Part shown: positions 18,932-29,754 of the stretch, in pieces
How the letters are laid out: each line of letters opens with the position of its first letter
Numbering within the stretch: position 1 is the stretch's first letter
NCBI RefSeq assembly: GCF_006440675.2
Contig: NZ_CP083951.1
Location: 4,125,501 to 4,189,500, forward strand
Reading direction: 5' to 3'
Source of the DNA: Mesorhizobium sp. B2-8-5
GTDB lineage: Bacteria; Pseudomonadota; Alphaproteobacteria; Rhizobiales; Rhizobiaceae
DNA length: 64,000 bases
Made by a program: the position numbers and the translations under genes
Notes under the pieces: generated by a model
The model's input: only the letters and a program-made list of their open reading frames with translations
What the model was told of the DNA's origin: nothing
Databases searched by the model: none

Positions 18932-19261
18932 ATGACCCAGACCTATGAGGACTTCACGAAATACGGCAAGGAATTTGCCGACACCGGGCTGAAGAGCTTT
19001 GCCTCGCTCAGCAAGGGCGCGCAGGCGATCGCCACCGAAGCCGGCGAATACACCAAGAAGAGCTTCGAAGCCGGCAGCGCCGCCTTCGAGAAGCTGTTCG
19101 CGGCCAAGTCGATCGAGAAGGCCGTCGAGATCCAGACCGATTACGCCAAGCAGAGCTATGAGAGCTTCGTGGCCGAGGCCAGCAAGATCGGCAATCTCTA
19201 TGCCGAACTCGCCAAGGAAGCTTACAAGCCCTTCGAATCGGTGGTCGCCAAGGCGAAGTAA
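18932..19261 (+). CDS. phasin family protein
   Basis: A 109-residue phasin: an amphipathic helical protein that coats polyhydroxybutyrate granules and controls their size and number. The sequence is Lys/Glu/Ala-rich with the pattern KSFEAGSAAFEKLFAAKSIEKAVEIQTDYAKQSYE typical of the Phasin_2 family. The ATG at 18932 follows GGGAAGC; an upstream in-frame extension to 18848 runs through the operators and is rejected. Twin PhaR-type operators precede it and a strong terminator follows, so it is a single-gene unit likely induced when granules titrate PhaR. Confidence 0.92.
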   Translation: MTQTYEDFTKYGKEFADTGLKSFASLSKGAQAIATEAGEYTKKSFEAGSAAFEKLFAAKSIEKAVEIQTDYAKQSYESFVAEASKIGNLYAELAKEAYKPFESVVAKAK

Positions 19262-19307
19262 TTTCGCCCAATCACACCCGACAAGGCCAGCCGGCCAGTC
19301 GGAAAGG

Positions 19308-19337
19308 CCCGGTCGCGGAAACGCGGCCGGGTTTTTT
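19308..19337 (+). terminator. rho-independent terminator of the phasin gene
   Basis: CCCGGTCGCG (19308-19317), loop GAAA, CGCGGCCGGG (19322-19331) and six T residues. One G-T wobble in a ten-pair stem. Confidence 0.9.
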
Positions 19338-19539
19338 CATGCGCGAGCGCAACTCGATGCACATTAACCGCATTCACGATTGAGAAATTCGCAGAGGTTT
19401 GCCCACCTAGCCATATTGTCAGCTAAACAGAAGGGCTTAAAATCGTTCATCGAGAACCTACATGTTGAACTCGCATGAGGATTCGAAAAGGCTGGACTAC
19501 GTGACGATCGGTTTGACTGCCACGGCAGGCGTGGTGCGA

Positions 19540-19866
19540 ATGCAAGGTGACGGAGACCGCAACGATCCCGGTCGCGGCACCGCTGTCATCACGCGCACCA
19601 AAACCAAGACCAAGAAGCCCAGTCTCTACCGGGTCCTCATTCTGAACGACGACTACACGCCGATGGAGTTCGTCGTTCACGTCCTGGAGCGGTTTTTCCA
19701 AAAGGACCGCGAGGCCGCCACACGCATCATGCTTCATGTTCACAATCATGGAGTGGGCGAGTGCGGTGTCTACACATTCGAGGTGGCCGAGACCAAAGTG
19801 TCTCAGGTCATGGATTTCGCCCGACAGAATCAGCATCCGCTGCAATGCGTGATGGAGAAGAAGTGA
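19540..19866 (+). CDS. clpS: ATP-dependent Clp protease adaptor ClpS
   Basis: ClpS delivers N-end rule substrates to ClpAP. The core is complete: [28 protein letters not shown], the [20 protein letters not shown] segment and [10 protein letters not shown] at the end; the N-degron pocket residues of this family lie in the [10 protein letters not shown] and HVHNHG stretches. The ATG at 19540 gives 108 residues, close to E. coli ClpS (106). A start at 19462 would add 26 residues of unrelated sequence and cannot be excluded, as neither has a strong ribosome binding site. clpA follows after 6 bp. Confidence 0.93.
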   Translation: MQGDGDRNDPGRGTAVITRTKTKTKKPSLYRVLILNDDYTPMEFVVHVLERFFQKDREAATRIMLHVHNHGVGECGVYTFEVAETKVSQVMDFARQNQHPLQCVMEKK

Positions 19867-19872
19867 GGTAAC

Positions 19873-22338
<2,466 letters not shown>

Positions 22339-22360
22339 CAAGCCCTCGCTTGAAATACAG

Positions 22361-22385
22361 AAGGCCCCGGAAACGGGGCCTTTTT
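22361..22385 (+). terminator. rho-independent terminator of clpSA
   Basis: AAGGCCCCG, a short GAAA-type loop and CGGGGCCTTTTT: a nine-pair stem directly followed by T residues, 23 bp after clpA. Confidence 0.92.
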
Positions 22386-22403
22386 CGTTGAAAGGAGCAC
22401 CGC

Positions 22404-23030
22404 TTGGAAGCCGGACAGATCATCATCCTCAACGGCGCGCCGCGCTCGGGAAAATCGAGCATCGCCGCGGCGATCCAGGAGACATTCGAGGGTGTGTGGA
22501 TCAATCTCGGCGTCGACGCCTGCGCCCAAGCCACGCCGCCGCGGCTGCGCCCGGGTATCGGCCTGCGTCCCGGTGGCGAACGCCCCGACATCGAGGCTTT
22601 CGTGCCGCTGCTTTACGCCGCGCTTTACGTTTCGATCGCCGCTCACAGCCGGCTGGGACTCAATGTCGTCGTCGATATCGGTCATCACGACGCCTATTCC
22701 AGATCGCTGAACATCCTTCCCCATTGTGCGCGACGCCTGGCCGGCCTGCCGGTGCTGCTCGTCGGCGTCCGCTGCCCGATCGACGAGGTGTTGCGAAGGC
22801 GCGCAGCAGGTGGGGAAGGTACTCCATATGTCATTGGAACGGACGACGATCCCATGCCGCTGCCCGTCCGCCGCTGGCAGGAAGAGGTGCACAAGCCCGG
22901 CCTCTACGACCTGGAAGTCGATACGTCGTTGCTCAGCCCACGGGCATGCGCAGGGTCGATCCGCGAGAGGCTCATCGCGGGACCGGCGCCAATGGCTTTC
23001 CACACATTGGCGAATTTGCCGACCGCCTGA
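22404..23030 (+). CDS. chloramphenicol phosphotransferase-like P-loop kinase
   Basis: A 208-residue P-loop phosphotransferase of the CPT-like family. Walker A is GAPRSGKSS (residues 11-19), followed by the GVWINLGVD and VVDIGHHDAYS segments and VRCPIDEVLRRR near the lid. Relatives include chloramphenicol 3-O-phosphotransferase, but most chromosomal members have no proven substrate and resistance should not be assumed. The start is TTG at 22404 with AAAGGAG 6 bases upstream. It lies just after the clpSA terminator and converges on the HIT gene. Confidence 0.82.
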   Translation: MEAGQIIILNGAPRSGKSSIAAAIQETFEGVWINLGVDACAQATPPRLRPGIGLRPGGERPDIEAFVPLLYAALYVSIAAHSRLGLNVVVDIGHHDAYSRSLNILPHCARRLAGLPVLLVGVRCPIDEVLRRRAAGGEGTPYVIGTDDDPMPLPVRRWQEEVHKPGLYDLEVDTSLLSPRACAGSIRERLIAGPAPMAFHTLANLPTA

Positions 23031-23042
23031 GCGCCGGTCCGT

Positions 23043-23471
23043 TCAGCTTCCCAGCGCTGCTCGGATCTTGCCGGCGTTCTCGGCCAACACCTCCGGCTTC
23101 TCCATCTGGCCCGAATGCGGCTTCAACGGTATGCCCTCGAAGCGCGGGACGACATGGACATGGAGATGATAGACGGTCTGCCCGGAAGCCGGCTCGTTGA
23201 ACTGCATCAGGGTGACGCCGTCGGCGTTGAAGGCCTTTTTCACCGCGACCGCAACTTTCTGCGCCACGCCGAACAATGGGCCGAGCGTTGCCGGATCGGC
23301 GTCGAGCATGTTGCGCGACGGCGCCTTGGGCACCACCAGCGTGTGGCCCATGCCTTGCGGCATCACATCCATGAAGGCGACGACCGCGTCGTCCTCGTAG
23401 ACGCCGTGCGAGGGAATCTCGCCGCGCAGGATTTTCGCGAAGATGTTGCCGGGATCATAGGCTTCGGCCAT
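23043..23471 (-). CDS. HIT family protein
   Basis: A 142-residue histidine triad protein, a nucleotide hydrolase or transferase of the HinT type that acts on AMP-lysine, adenosine phosphoramidate or similar. It shows IFAKILRGEIPSH, DVMPQGMGHTLVVPK and the triad YHLHVHVVPR. The ATG at 23471 preceded by GGGAG is preferred; the frame is open for 20 more codons. Length is slightly above HinT because of a C-terminal PLKPHSGQMEKPEVLAENA-type extension, common in alphaproteobacteria. Confidence 0.93.
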   Translation of the reverse strand: MAEAYDPGNIFAKILRGEIPSHGVYEDDAVVAFMDVMPQGMGHTLVVPKAPSRNMLDADPATLGPLFGVAQKVAVAVKKAFNADGVTLMQFNEPASGQTVYHLHVHVVPRFEGIPLKPHSGQMEKPEVLAENAGKIRAALGS

Positions 23472-23536
23472 GGGGTGACACTCCCAATTGCATTCGCCGT
23501 CCGGTGTAGCGAAGCTGCCGATGGGCGGCAAGGCGC

Positions 23537-25270
23537 TCAGGCGAGATCGACCATGCCCGCTTCGACAAGAGCCCGGTGGAAGCGCTTCTTGCGCACGGAC
23601 TCGCTTGCGAAATAGCGAGCGGCACAGTCAGCCAGAAGGGCCGTCCTGGTCGCGAATACCGGATCGAGCGGCAGACGCGCGGCGGACATGGTCAATGTCG
23701 ACAGGAATGCCGCGTCGAGCATGGCAGGAGCGGCCAGATCGGCGGGCAAAGCGCTGTTGATCGCCTCGATCGCGTAGAAGGTCTTGTGCAAGGCTCTGTC
23801 GGAAGGCGGCAGGCCGGTGAGGGCGGCTGTGAATGACGGCTGGTGATCGCCGTAACGCACGACGATGGCTGGCCGGCCATTCAGCGCGGTTTCGAGTTGT
23901 CCGCGAAACGCGGCATAGGCCTCGATGCTTTCTGCCAGCCGCACGGCATATTCGCCGTAATTCTCATTGCCGCTCAGCGCGACGGCTTCACGGCGGATAT
24001 CGGCCTGAAGCTCGGGCGGAAAGATGCGGCGACGGTGATCGCCGTGGTTCATCAGCGTCATTATCGAGAGGAAACAGGGCCTCTCGCTTCCCAAGCGGTC
24101 CGCAATCCGGTTCAGAGCATGGCTGTAAAGCTGTTCGTCATGGCGCTCGCGACGCCAGCGCTCCAGATCGAAGGGCGGCGGCAAGGTCGCGGCATAGGCG
24201 ACCTCCTCGAACCCGATCGATTTATAGAAGCGATCGCAATTGACGAAGTTGGGACGATCGCAGCTCACATGCGACACATGGTACCCCATGCCTGAAAGCA
24301 CCGAGGGCAATGAGTGGCGCACCCGCCCAGCCAGCAGATGAAAGACGAAGCGGCTGTCGTTGCCGAAGGAAAGCGAGGACAGGCCGGTCAGCACCGAGAA
24401 TTCGGTCTGCAGCGTGCTGCCGCCGAAAACATCGACATGCAAAGCCCCAGACAGACCGTTTGCGGGCGAGAAGAATTGCTCGAAAGCACGGTTGATCGGC
24501 ACGCCATGGTGCCTCGGATCAAATGTCGATTCGTGCAGGACCATGAAGATGTGCGGTCGAGCCTCGCCGTTATCCCGCTTAGCCGGCACAGGCGGCAGAA
24601 ACGGCAGCGGATCGTGAGCGATGTCAACGAAGCCCGGCCGTTGCGAAGGTCCCGCGCCGAGCCACGACGCCACGAAGGCGGAGAGATGCGCGCGATCCCT
24701 GGTGAGCAGGTCGAAGCGGAAACGAGGCGCTCCGCCGCTCAACCGATAGACTGCCACGTAGATCAGCACAGCTACGGCGAAAATCGCGAGGCGCAGCGAG
24801 AGCGATGTCGCCTGTTCCACCAGAGTTATGTCGACAAGCATGGCGACCGCAACGATCGCCGCTCCGGCGAAGAGGGCCGGGATCGCCATTCGGGCATTGT
24901 CGACAAAGACGCTGCGCCAACTGCTCGCGGCCAGATGATAGAGATCTCCGGCCAGAAGATTGAAGCCGAGATAGCGGTATTTCAGCTTCGAGGCGATACC
25001 GATGATGGCCGTCAGCATGAGCGTCATCCAGAGCGCGACGATCGCGCCTGGAAAAAACAGGTGCAGGAAAGCAAAGAGAAGGAAGAAGGTGGAAAAGCCG
25101 AGAGGCCAGGTTCCCGGCTTGCCTTCGAGCCGGACGGTCAACAGCAGCGCGGCCGCAAGCCCCGCCACACCGAGCCATTGCCCGACGCCCCAAGATGCCC
25201 AAAACAGCATGCCAACCCCAAGGTGCTCGCGCACCAATGCCCCTGGCGATGACTTAGCGGATTCCACCAA
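23537..25270 (-). CDS. membrane sulfatase-family protein (LTA synthase-like)
   Basis: A 577-residue protein with five N-terminal membrane spans (to about residue 180) and a periplasmic alkaline-phosphatase-superfamily domain (about 240-560). The nucleophile threonine lies in LHESTFDP (about Thr249), with further metal-site motifs in SCDRPNF, LMNHGDHRRR and RYGDHQPS. This architecture matches LTA synthase, phosphoglycerol transferase and EptA-like enzymes, which move phosphoglycerol or phosphoethanolamine onto envelope glycans or lipids. A role in cyclic glucan or lipid modification is possible. The precise substrate is not readable from sequence. Confidence 0.82.
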   Translation of the reverse strand: MVESAKSSPGALVREHLGVGMLFWASWGVGQWLGVAGLAAALLLTVRLEGKPGTWPLGFSTFFLLFAFLHLFFPGAIVALWMTLMLTAIIGIASKLKYRYLGFNLLAGDLYHLAASSWRSVFVDNARMAIPALFAGAAIVAVAMLVDITLVEQATSLSLRLAIFAVAVLIYVAVYRLSGGAPRFRFDLLTRDRAHLSAFVASWLGAGPSQRPGFVDIAHDPLPFLPPVPAKRDNGEARPHIFMVLHESTFDPRHHGVPINRAFEQFFSPANGLSGALHVDVFGGSTLQTEFSVLTGLSSLSFGNDSRFVFHLLAGRVRHSLPSVLSGMGYHVSHVSCDRPNFVNCDRFYKSIGFEEVAYAATLPPPFDLERWRRERHDEQLYSHALNRIADRLGSERPCFLSIMTLMNHGDHRRRIFPPELQADIRREAVALSGNENYGEYAVRLAESIEAYAAFRGQLETALNGRPAIVVRYGDHQPSFTAALTGLPPSDRALHKTFYAIEAINSALPADLAAPAMLDAAFLSTLTMSAARLPLDPVFATRTALLADCAARYFASESVRKKRFHRALVEAGMVDLA

Positions 25271-25387
25271 TCCGGTAAACAGCAGGCGTTGAGCCGGCTT
25301 CGTTGCTTAGCCAATATTATAGGCAGCTCTCGACGGCAGGCTCTGCTATTGCTTGAGAGCCGACATTTGTCGTCTGATGCGGCAATC

Positions 25388-25513
25388 TAGAGCGTTTCGC
25401 CGTTTCACGAAAACGGCGAAACGTCCCATCTCTTTGTTTTTACGCAATTCCGGGCGGGAGGTTACGGCGAAGGCGCCGAACTTAACCGCTCACACTTTTC
25501 CTGGAATTGCTTT
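25388..25513. repeat. rhizobial palindromic intergenic repeat
   Basis: Two linked inverted repeats. The first pairs GCGTTTCGCCGTTT (25392-25405) with AAACGGCGAAACG (25411-25423). The second has outer arms GCAATTCC (25444-25451) and GGAATTGC (25503-25510) with TCTTTGTTTTTACGC before the left arm. The composition and order match an element I know from many Mesorhizobium intergenic regions. It lies directly before the next small gene. Confidence 0.7.
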
Positions 25514-25527
25514 AGGACGGAGCAATC

Positions 25528-25692
25528 ATGAAGTGGGTCGTCGCCGGTTGGCTGCTGTTCATCGTGTCGGCGCTGTTTTTCATCGCCGCGGCATGGCGCG
25601 CGGGCGATTTGCTGGCGCTTGCCGGCGCGGTGCTGTTCCTGGTCGCCTGCTTTTCGTTCCTGGTTCCGATCGCCGCCCGAAAGCCGCACTGA
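25528..25692 (+). CDS. 54-residue membrane protein
   Basis: A short ORF starting ATG at 25528 with GGACGGAG seven bases upstream and ending TGA at 25690. It encodes two hydrophobic helices (about 3-21 and 27-47) separated by an ARG-containing turn, with a basic RKPH end. Good ribosome binding site, clean hydrophobic pattern and position support translation. It converges on the DUF482 gene with 10 bp between. No function is known. Confidence 0.6.
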   Translation: MKWVVAGWLLFIVSALFFIAAAWRAGDLLALAGAVLFLVACFSFLVPIAARKPH

Positions 25693-25702
25693 CCGCGAGA
25701 CC

Positions 25703-26917
25703 TTATTCTGCGAGGTCCTTGCGGAAGGGCGTGTGCTCTTCGAGATATTCGCCCATGCGTTCAACCTCGCGCCGCTCCCGCCTAAGATAGTCGGCGACGG
25801 CATTGCGCAGACCGGGATGCGAAATGTAGTGCGCCGAATGCATGGTCACGGGCCGGTAGCCGCGCGCCAGCTTGTGCTCGCCCTGTGCGCCGGCCTCCAC
25901 CACCGTCAGCTTGCGCTCGATGGCGAAGTCGATTGCCTGATGATAGCAGACCTCGAAATGCAGGAAGGGGTGGTCCTCGATGCAGCCCCAGTTGCGCCCA
26001 TAAAGCGCGTCGGAACCGATGAAGTTGATGGCGCCGGCAATGTAGCGGCCGTTGCGCTTGGCCATCACCAGAAGAATGTCATCGGCCATGCGCTCGCCGA
26101 TCAGGGAGAAAAACTGCCGGTTGAGATAGGGCCGGCCCCATTTCCTGCCGCCGGTATCCGTGTAGAAGGCGAAGAAATCGTCCCAGGCGCTTTCGGTGAT
26201 GTCCTTGCCGGTCAACCAGTCGATCGAGATGCCATCGGCAAGCGCCTCGCGACGCTCCTTCTTCATCGCCTTGCGTTTGCGCGAGGCAAGTGTGGCGAGG
26301 AAGTCATCATAGTTCGAAAAGCCTTCGTTGAAGAAATGGAACTGCTGGTCGGTGCGATGCAGGAAGCCCGCCGCTTCCAGCGTCGCGACATCAGGCTCGT
26401 TGGCGAAGGTGACATGCGCGGAAGAGACGCCGAGCTTGTCGGTCACGAGTTTCAGGCCTTCCGCCAGTCCGGCTCTCACGGCACCTTCATTCTCGCCTTT
26501 GCCGACCAGAAGGCGAGGGCCGGTGACCGGCGTGAACGGCACCGAGCATTGCAGTTTGGGATAGTAGCGGCCACCGGCGCGCTCGAAGGCGTCCGACCAG
26601 CCATGGTCGAAGACATATTCGCCCTGGCTGTGCGATTTGAGATAACAGGGGACGGCGCCGAGAAGCCTGCCTTGCGCGGTTTCCAACCGCAGGTGATGGC
26701 CCTGCCAGCCAGTGCGCCGGACGGCGCATCCAGAATCTTCCAATGCGCTTAGAAAAGCGAATGAAACCAGCGGATTGTAGCCATTTTCTTTGTCGCCGCG
26801 CGTGGTTCCGGCAAAGCCGTCCCACTCCACGCAGGTGAAGGCGCCGATACCCGCCGCGACGCGGATCGCGTAATCCGCGTTCGCTACCCGTCCATCGTCG
26901 TCGTCGCCCTGATCCAT
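25703..26917 (-). CDS. GNAT-fold DUF482 family protein
   Basis: A 404-residue protein of the DUF482 (peptidogalycan/FemAB-like) family of aminoacyl- or acyltransferase fold proteins. Diagnostic stretches are WDGFAG, NPLVSFAFLSALEDSG, PCYLKSHSQGEYVFDHGW, PYYPKL-like YYPKLQCSVPFTPVTGPR, KRKAMKKERR and HFEVCYHQAIDFAIE...AGAQGEHKLARGY. It is the expected length. The enzymatic activity is not established for the family; similarity to FemAB suggests aminoacyl or acyl transfer to a cell-envelope or small-molecule substrate. Confidence 0.9.
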   Translation of the reverse strand: MDQGDDDDGRVANADYAIRVAAGIGAFTCVEWDGFAGTTRGDKENGYNPLVSFAFLSALEDSGCAVRRTGWQGHHLRLETAQGRLLGAVPCYLKSHSQGEYVFDHGWSDAFERAGGRYYPKLQCSVPFTPVTGPRLLVGKGENEGAVRAGLAEGLKLVTDKLGVSSAHVTFANEPDVATLEAAGFLHRTDQQFHFFNEGFSNYDDFLATLASRKRKAMKKERREALADGISIDWLTGKDITESAWDDFFAFYTDTGGRKWGRPYLNRQFFSLIGERMADDILLVMAKRNGRYIAGAINFIGSDALYGRNWGCIEDHPFLHFEVCYHQAIDFAIERKLTVVEAGAQGEHKLARGYRPVTMHSAHYISHPGLRNAVADYLRRERREVERMGEYLEEHTPFRKDLAE

Positions 26918-26971
26918 GGGGCTTATTTAAGCGTCCTCAGGGCTGCTACAAGTCACGTTTCGGGCATTCCC

Positions 26972-27074
26972 GAGAGCATGATGCCAAAAGTGTCAAGCGG
27001 TTTTCGGACGACATCATGCTCTCTCTTTAGATTGATTAGAGGCGGATCAGATTTCAGGTCGTTTGACCTGAAAT
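26972..27074. repeat. rhizobial palindromic repeat, two hairpins
   Basis: The first hairpin has arms GAGAGCATGATG (26972-26983) and CATCATGCTCTC (27012-27023) around AAAAGTGT and GCGGTTTTCGGACGA. The second has ATTTCAGGTC (27051-27060), loop GTTT and GACCTGAAAT (27065-27074). The arrangement is that of a common Mesorhizobium intergenic element. It separates DUF482 from the glycerophosphodiesterase gene and could act as a terminator for neither strand in particular. Confidence 0.72.
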
Positions 27075-27083
27075 CATCCGACC

Positions 27084-27812
27084 CTAGGCGACCTTGACCA
27101 GATCGGGTTCGAAACCCTCGAAGGTCATTTGATCGGCATATTTGAAGGTCAGGTCGACCGCCGGCTGGTCGTGCACGGTCCAGGTGATGACCGGCATTTT
27201 CAGCTTTTCGCGCACGAAGCTGACGAAGGGGTTGGGCAGGTCGCCAGCGGCGTAAGAGGTGAAGGCGAGGTCGTGCGCGAGCATGGCGAAATGCGCCTCG
27301 ATCAACTGGTTGTCCCTGCCATAGGCGGTTAGCCCGCCGGGGATACCCGGCGCGTCCTTGGCGAAGTCGCGGATCAGCCAGTGATCGAACGACATGATCG
27401 CCACCTTGCCCTTGTAGCGCTTGAGCAGCCGACCGACGCTCGCCACCAGCCCGGCATCGTGGCCAGGAACGCCTTTCAGCTCGACCACCAGCGGCACGCG
27501 GCCGTCGATCAGGTCGAGCGCTTCCTTGAGCGTCGGCACGTGGTCCTTGGTGCCGCCGATCTTGAGCGTCGCCAGTTCGGCCGCGGTGCGCTGCCAGACG
27601 AAGCCGTCCTGGCCGGTCAGGCGTTTCAGATCGCCGTCGTGGATGATGACCGGGACGCCGTCCGACGAGATATGCACGTCGCATTCGATGGCATAGCCGC
27701 GCTCGGCCGCCGCGGCGAAGGCCGACAGCGTGTTTTCCCAGCGCGTCTTGTTCATGTCGTGGAAGCCGCGATGCGCGACAGGCTGCGCGATCAGCCAGGA
27801 AAGATCGGTCAT
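27084..27812 (-). CDS. glycerophosphodiester phosphodiesterase family protein
   Basis: A 242-residue TIM-barrel enzyme that cleaves glycerophosphodiesters to glycerol 3-phosphate and an alcohol. The catalytic stretch is at the N-terminus: VAHRGFHDMNKTRWENTLSAF (HRG plus EN), then ECDVHISSDGVPVIIHD. The ATG at 27812 with GAGG eight bases upstream is chosen; an in-frame GTG at 27824 overlapping the RidA stop is the alternative. There is no signal peptide, so it acts in the cytoplasm. It is in an operon with ridA. Confidence 0.92.
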   Translation of the reverse strand: MTDLSWLIAQPVAHRGFHDMNKTRWENTLSAFAAAAERGYAIECDVHISSDGVPVIIHDGDLKRLTGQDGFVWQRTAAELATLKIGGTKDHVPTLKEALDLIDGRVPLVVELKGVPGHDAGLVASVGRLLKRYKGKVAIMSFDHWLIRDFAKDAPGIPGGLTAYGRDNQLIEAHFAMLAHDLAFTSYAAGDLPNPFVSFVREKLKMPVITWTVHDQPAVDLTFKYADQMTFEGFEPDLVKVA

Positions 27813-27820
27813 CTTGAACC

Positions 27821-28285
27821 TCACTCGACTTCGAAGATCGCTTCGATCTCGACCGCGGCGTTGAGCGGCAGCGAGGCGGTGCCGACGGCGGAACGGGCGT
27901 GCTTGCCGCGCTCGCCGAGTACCGCGACCAGGAAGTCGGAGGCGCCGTTGGCGACAAGATGCTGTTCGACGAAATCCGGCGCGGAGGCGACGAAGACGGT
28001 GATCTTGACCAGGCGGCTAATTTTTTCGAGGTCGCCGAGTGCTGCCTTGGCCTGCGCCAGGATGTTGATGGCGCAGAATTTCGCGCCTTCCTTGCCGGCG
28101 GCCGTGTCGATGTCGCGGCCGAGCAACCCGCTTGCCTGCAACTTGCCGTCCTTCAGCGGCAGCTGGCCGGCGGTGAACAGCGTGTTGCCGGTGCGGCAAT
28201 AGGGCACGTAGTTGGCGGCGGGCGCGGCGGCGGCCGGAAGGGTGACGCCAAGATCGCTTAGCCGCTTTTCGATTGTTTCGCTCAT
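27821..28285 (-). CDS. RidA family protein
   Basis: A 154-residue RidA/YjgF member. RidA proteins hydrolyse reactive enamine/imine intermediates made by PLP enzymes. The sequence has TGNTLFTAGQLPL, a KISRLVKITVFVASAPDF helix and the conserved arginine in RSAVGTASLPLNAAVEIEAIFEV. This longer, N-terminally extended subgroup is common in rhizobia next to other genes. The glycerophosphodiesterase gene follows with 8 bp between. Substrate specificity is unknown. Confidence 0.92.
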   Translation of the reverse strand: MSETIEKRLSDLGVTLPAAAAPAANYVPYCRTGNTLFTAGQLPLKDGKLQASGLLGRDIDTAAGKEGAKFCAINILAQAKAALGDLEKISRLVKITVFVASAPDFVEQHLVANGASDFLVAVLGERGKHARSAVGTASLPLNAAVEIEAIFEVE

Positions 28286-28424
28286 TGGTTTTCCCTATTG
28301 CTGGAAGACGCCGCGTTGGCGGGGCCGAAATTGCTATTTTTGCCTCGCTTCCGCCACGACTTTTTTTAAGCTGGACCATCTTTCCCTGCGGCCTGCCCCC
28401 CGGCCGCGACGATCGGAGTAACGC

Positions 28425-29255
28425 ATGCGCGCAACGCGCCTTTTCCTCGCCGCCGCCTGTTTTTCGGCGGCGCTTCCGATGGCGCCGGCCTTTGCGGTGC
28501 CCGCGTTGCAGGCGCATCGCGCCGTCTACGATCTCACGCTCAGCAAGGCCTCCGACCGTTCAGGCATTACCGGCATCACCGGCCGCATGGTCTACGAGTT
28601 CAACGGCTCGGCCTGCGAAGGTTATACGGTCAAGTTCCGCTTCGTCACGCAGATCGTCACCAACGACAACACTAGGCTGACCGACCAGCAGACGACGACT
28701 TTCGAGGACGCCGAAGGCAAGACCTTTTCCTTCGTGACGAAATCCTTTGTCGACCAGAACCTCGACAAGGAAGTCAAGGGCACGGCGACCAGGGAAGCGA
28801 AGGGCCTGAAGGTCGATATCGACAAGCCGGAGAAGAGCAGCCTCGATCTCGCGGCGACGCAGTTTCCGACCCAGCATCTGGTCGAGCTGATCGGCAAGGC
28901 CGAGAAGGGCGAGAATTTCTACCAGACCAATCTGTTCGACGGTTCAGAGGATGCCAACAAGGTGATGACCACCACCGTCATCGTCGGCAAGAAGACGGAC
29001 GCAGAAAAGACGGATCCGGAAGCGCCGGCGCTGGCCAAGCTCGCCTCCGACAAATACTGGCCGGTCGACATTGCCTATTTCGACGATACCGACAAAAGCG
29101 GCGAGGAGGTGCCGGAGTACCGGATCAGCTTCAAGCTGCACGAGAACGGCATCACTCGCGACCTCGTCATGGACTATGGCGACTTCTCGATGACCGGCAA
29201 GCTGGTGAACCTGTCGTTGTTCGACCAGACCAAGCCTTGCCCGGCGTCGAAATAG
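28425..29255 (+). CDS. eipB: cell envelope integrity protein EipB (DUF1849)
   Basis: A 276-residue periplasmic protein. EipB of Brucella is a beta-spiral protein needed for envelope integrity under stress. A signal peptide (about 1-24, ending AFA) precedes the DUF1849 domain with AHRAVYDLTLSKAS, GRMVYEFNGSACEGY, FPTQHLVELI and MDYGDFSMTGKLVNL. Two cysteines, in SACEGY and near the end in KPCPAS, match the conserved disulfide. The gene has its own start with GGAGTAACGC upstream and is divergent from ridA. Confidence 0.92.
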   Translation: MRATRLFLAAACFSAALPMAPAFAVPALQAHRAVYDLTLSKASDRSGITGITGRMVYEFNGSACEGYTVKFRFVTQIVTNDNTRLTDQQTTTFEDAEGKTFSFVTKSFVDQNLDKEVKGTATREAKGLKVDIDKPEKSSLDLAATQFPTQHLVELIGKAEKGENFYQTNLFDGSEDANKVMTTTVIVGKKTDAEKTDPEAPALAKLASDKYWPVDIAYFDDTDKSGEEVPEYRISFKLHENGITRDLVMDYGDFSMTGKLVNLSLFDQTKPCPASK

Positions 29256-29337
29256 CAGCGCTTCGACGGTAGCCGTCCAGCTTGCAGGCCTGGCTTGTGA
29301 ACGCCATGTGTGAGGCTCACCAAATGCGGCGAGCCTG

Positions 29338-29616
29338 ATGGCGGTCTATGTCGATGCGGCGATCTGGAAATGGGCCGGCCACCGCTGGTGTCATCTCCTT
29401 GCCGACGAGACGGACGAGCTGCATCGCTTCGCCACCGAACTCGGCCTCAAGCTTTCCTCCTATCAAGGGCCGCCCAAGACGTCGGCGCCGCATTACGACA
29501 TCACCGGCTTCGAGCGCGATCGCGCGGTTCGGCTTGGCGCCATCGAATGCAGCCGCGAGGAAATCGTCGCGATCTTTCGCCGCGTCAGGGTGCCGAACGG
29601 CAAGGTAAAACGCTGA
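29338..29616 (+). CDS. DUF4031 domain protein
   Basis: A 92-residue soluble protein. The sequence begins AVYVDAAIWKWAGHRWCHLLADETDELHRFA, then PHYDITGFERDRAVRLGAIECSREE, which is the DUF4031 pattern. It is small and basic at the C-terminus. The biochemical role is unknown. It stands just upstream of the rpsB promoter. Confidence 0.88.
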   Translation: MAVYVDAAIWKWAGHRWCHLLADETDELHRFATELGLKLSSYQGPPKTSAPHYDITGFERDRAVRLGAIECSREEIVAIFRRVRVPNGKVKR

Positions 29617-29662
29617 GATTTGGGCGGATCGCCGCAGGTAAGGGCGTTTTCCGGGACCCGGC

Positions 29663-29691
29663 TTGCGTTTATGAGACTTCCCCTCTATATG
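29663..29691 (+). promoter_or_regulatory. rpsB promoter
   Basis: TTGCGT (29663-29668) and TATATG (29686-29691) with a 17 bp spacer, about 125 bp upstream of rpsB. This leaves a leader of about 120 nt before the start codon. Confidence 0.55.
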
Positions 29692-29754
29692 CGCGCTCAT
29701 TCCACACACGGACTTTGGTGTCTGCCCGGGAGAAATCCGGCTGAAACCTCCGGT

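Noticed and set aside
22404..23030. Chloramphenicol resistance gene
   Set aside because: The fold matches CPT-like kinases, but family membership alone does not show the drug as substrate, and the gene has ordinary chromosomal context.
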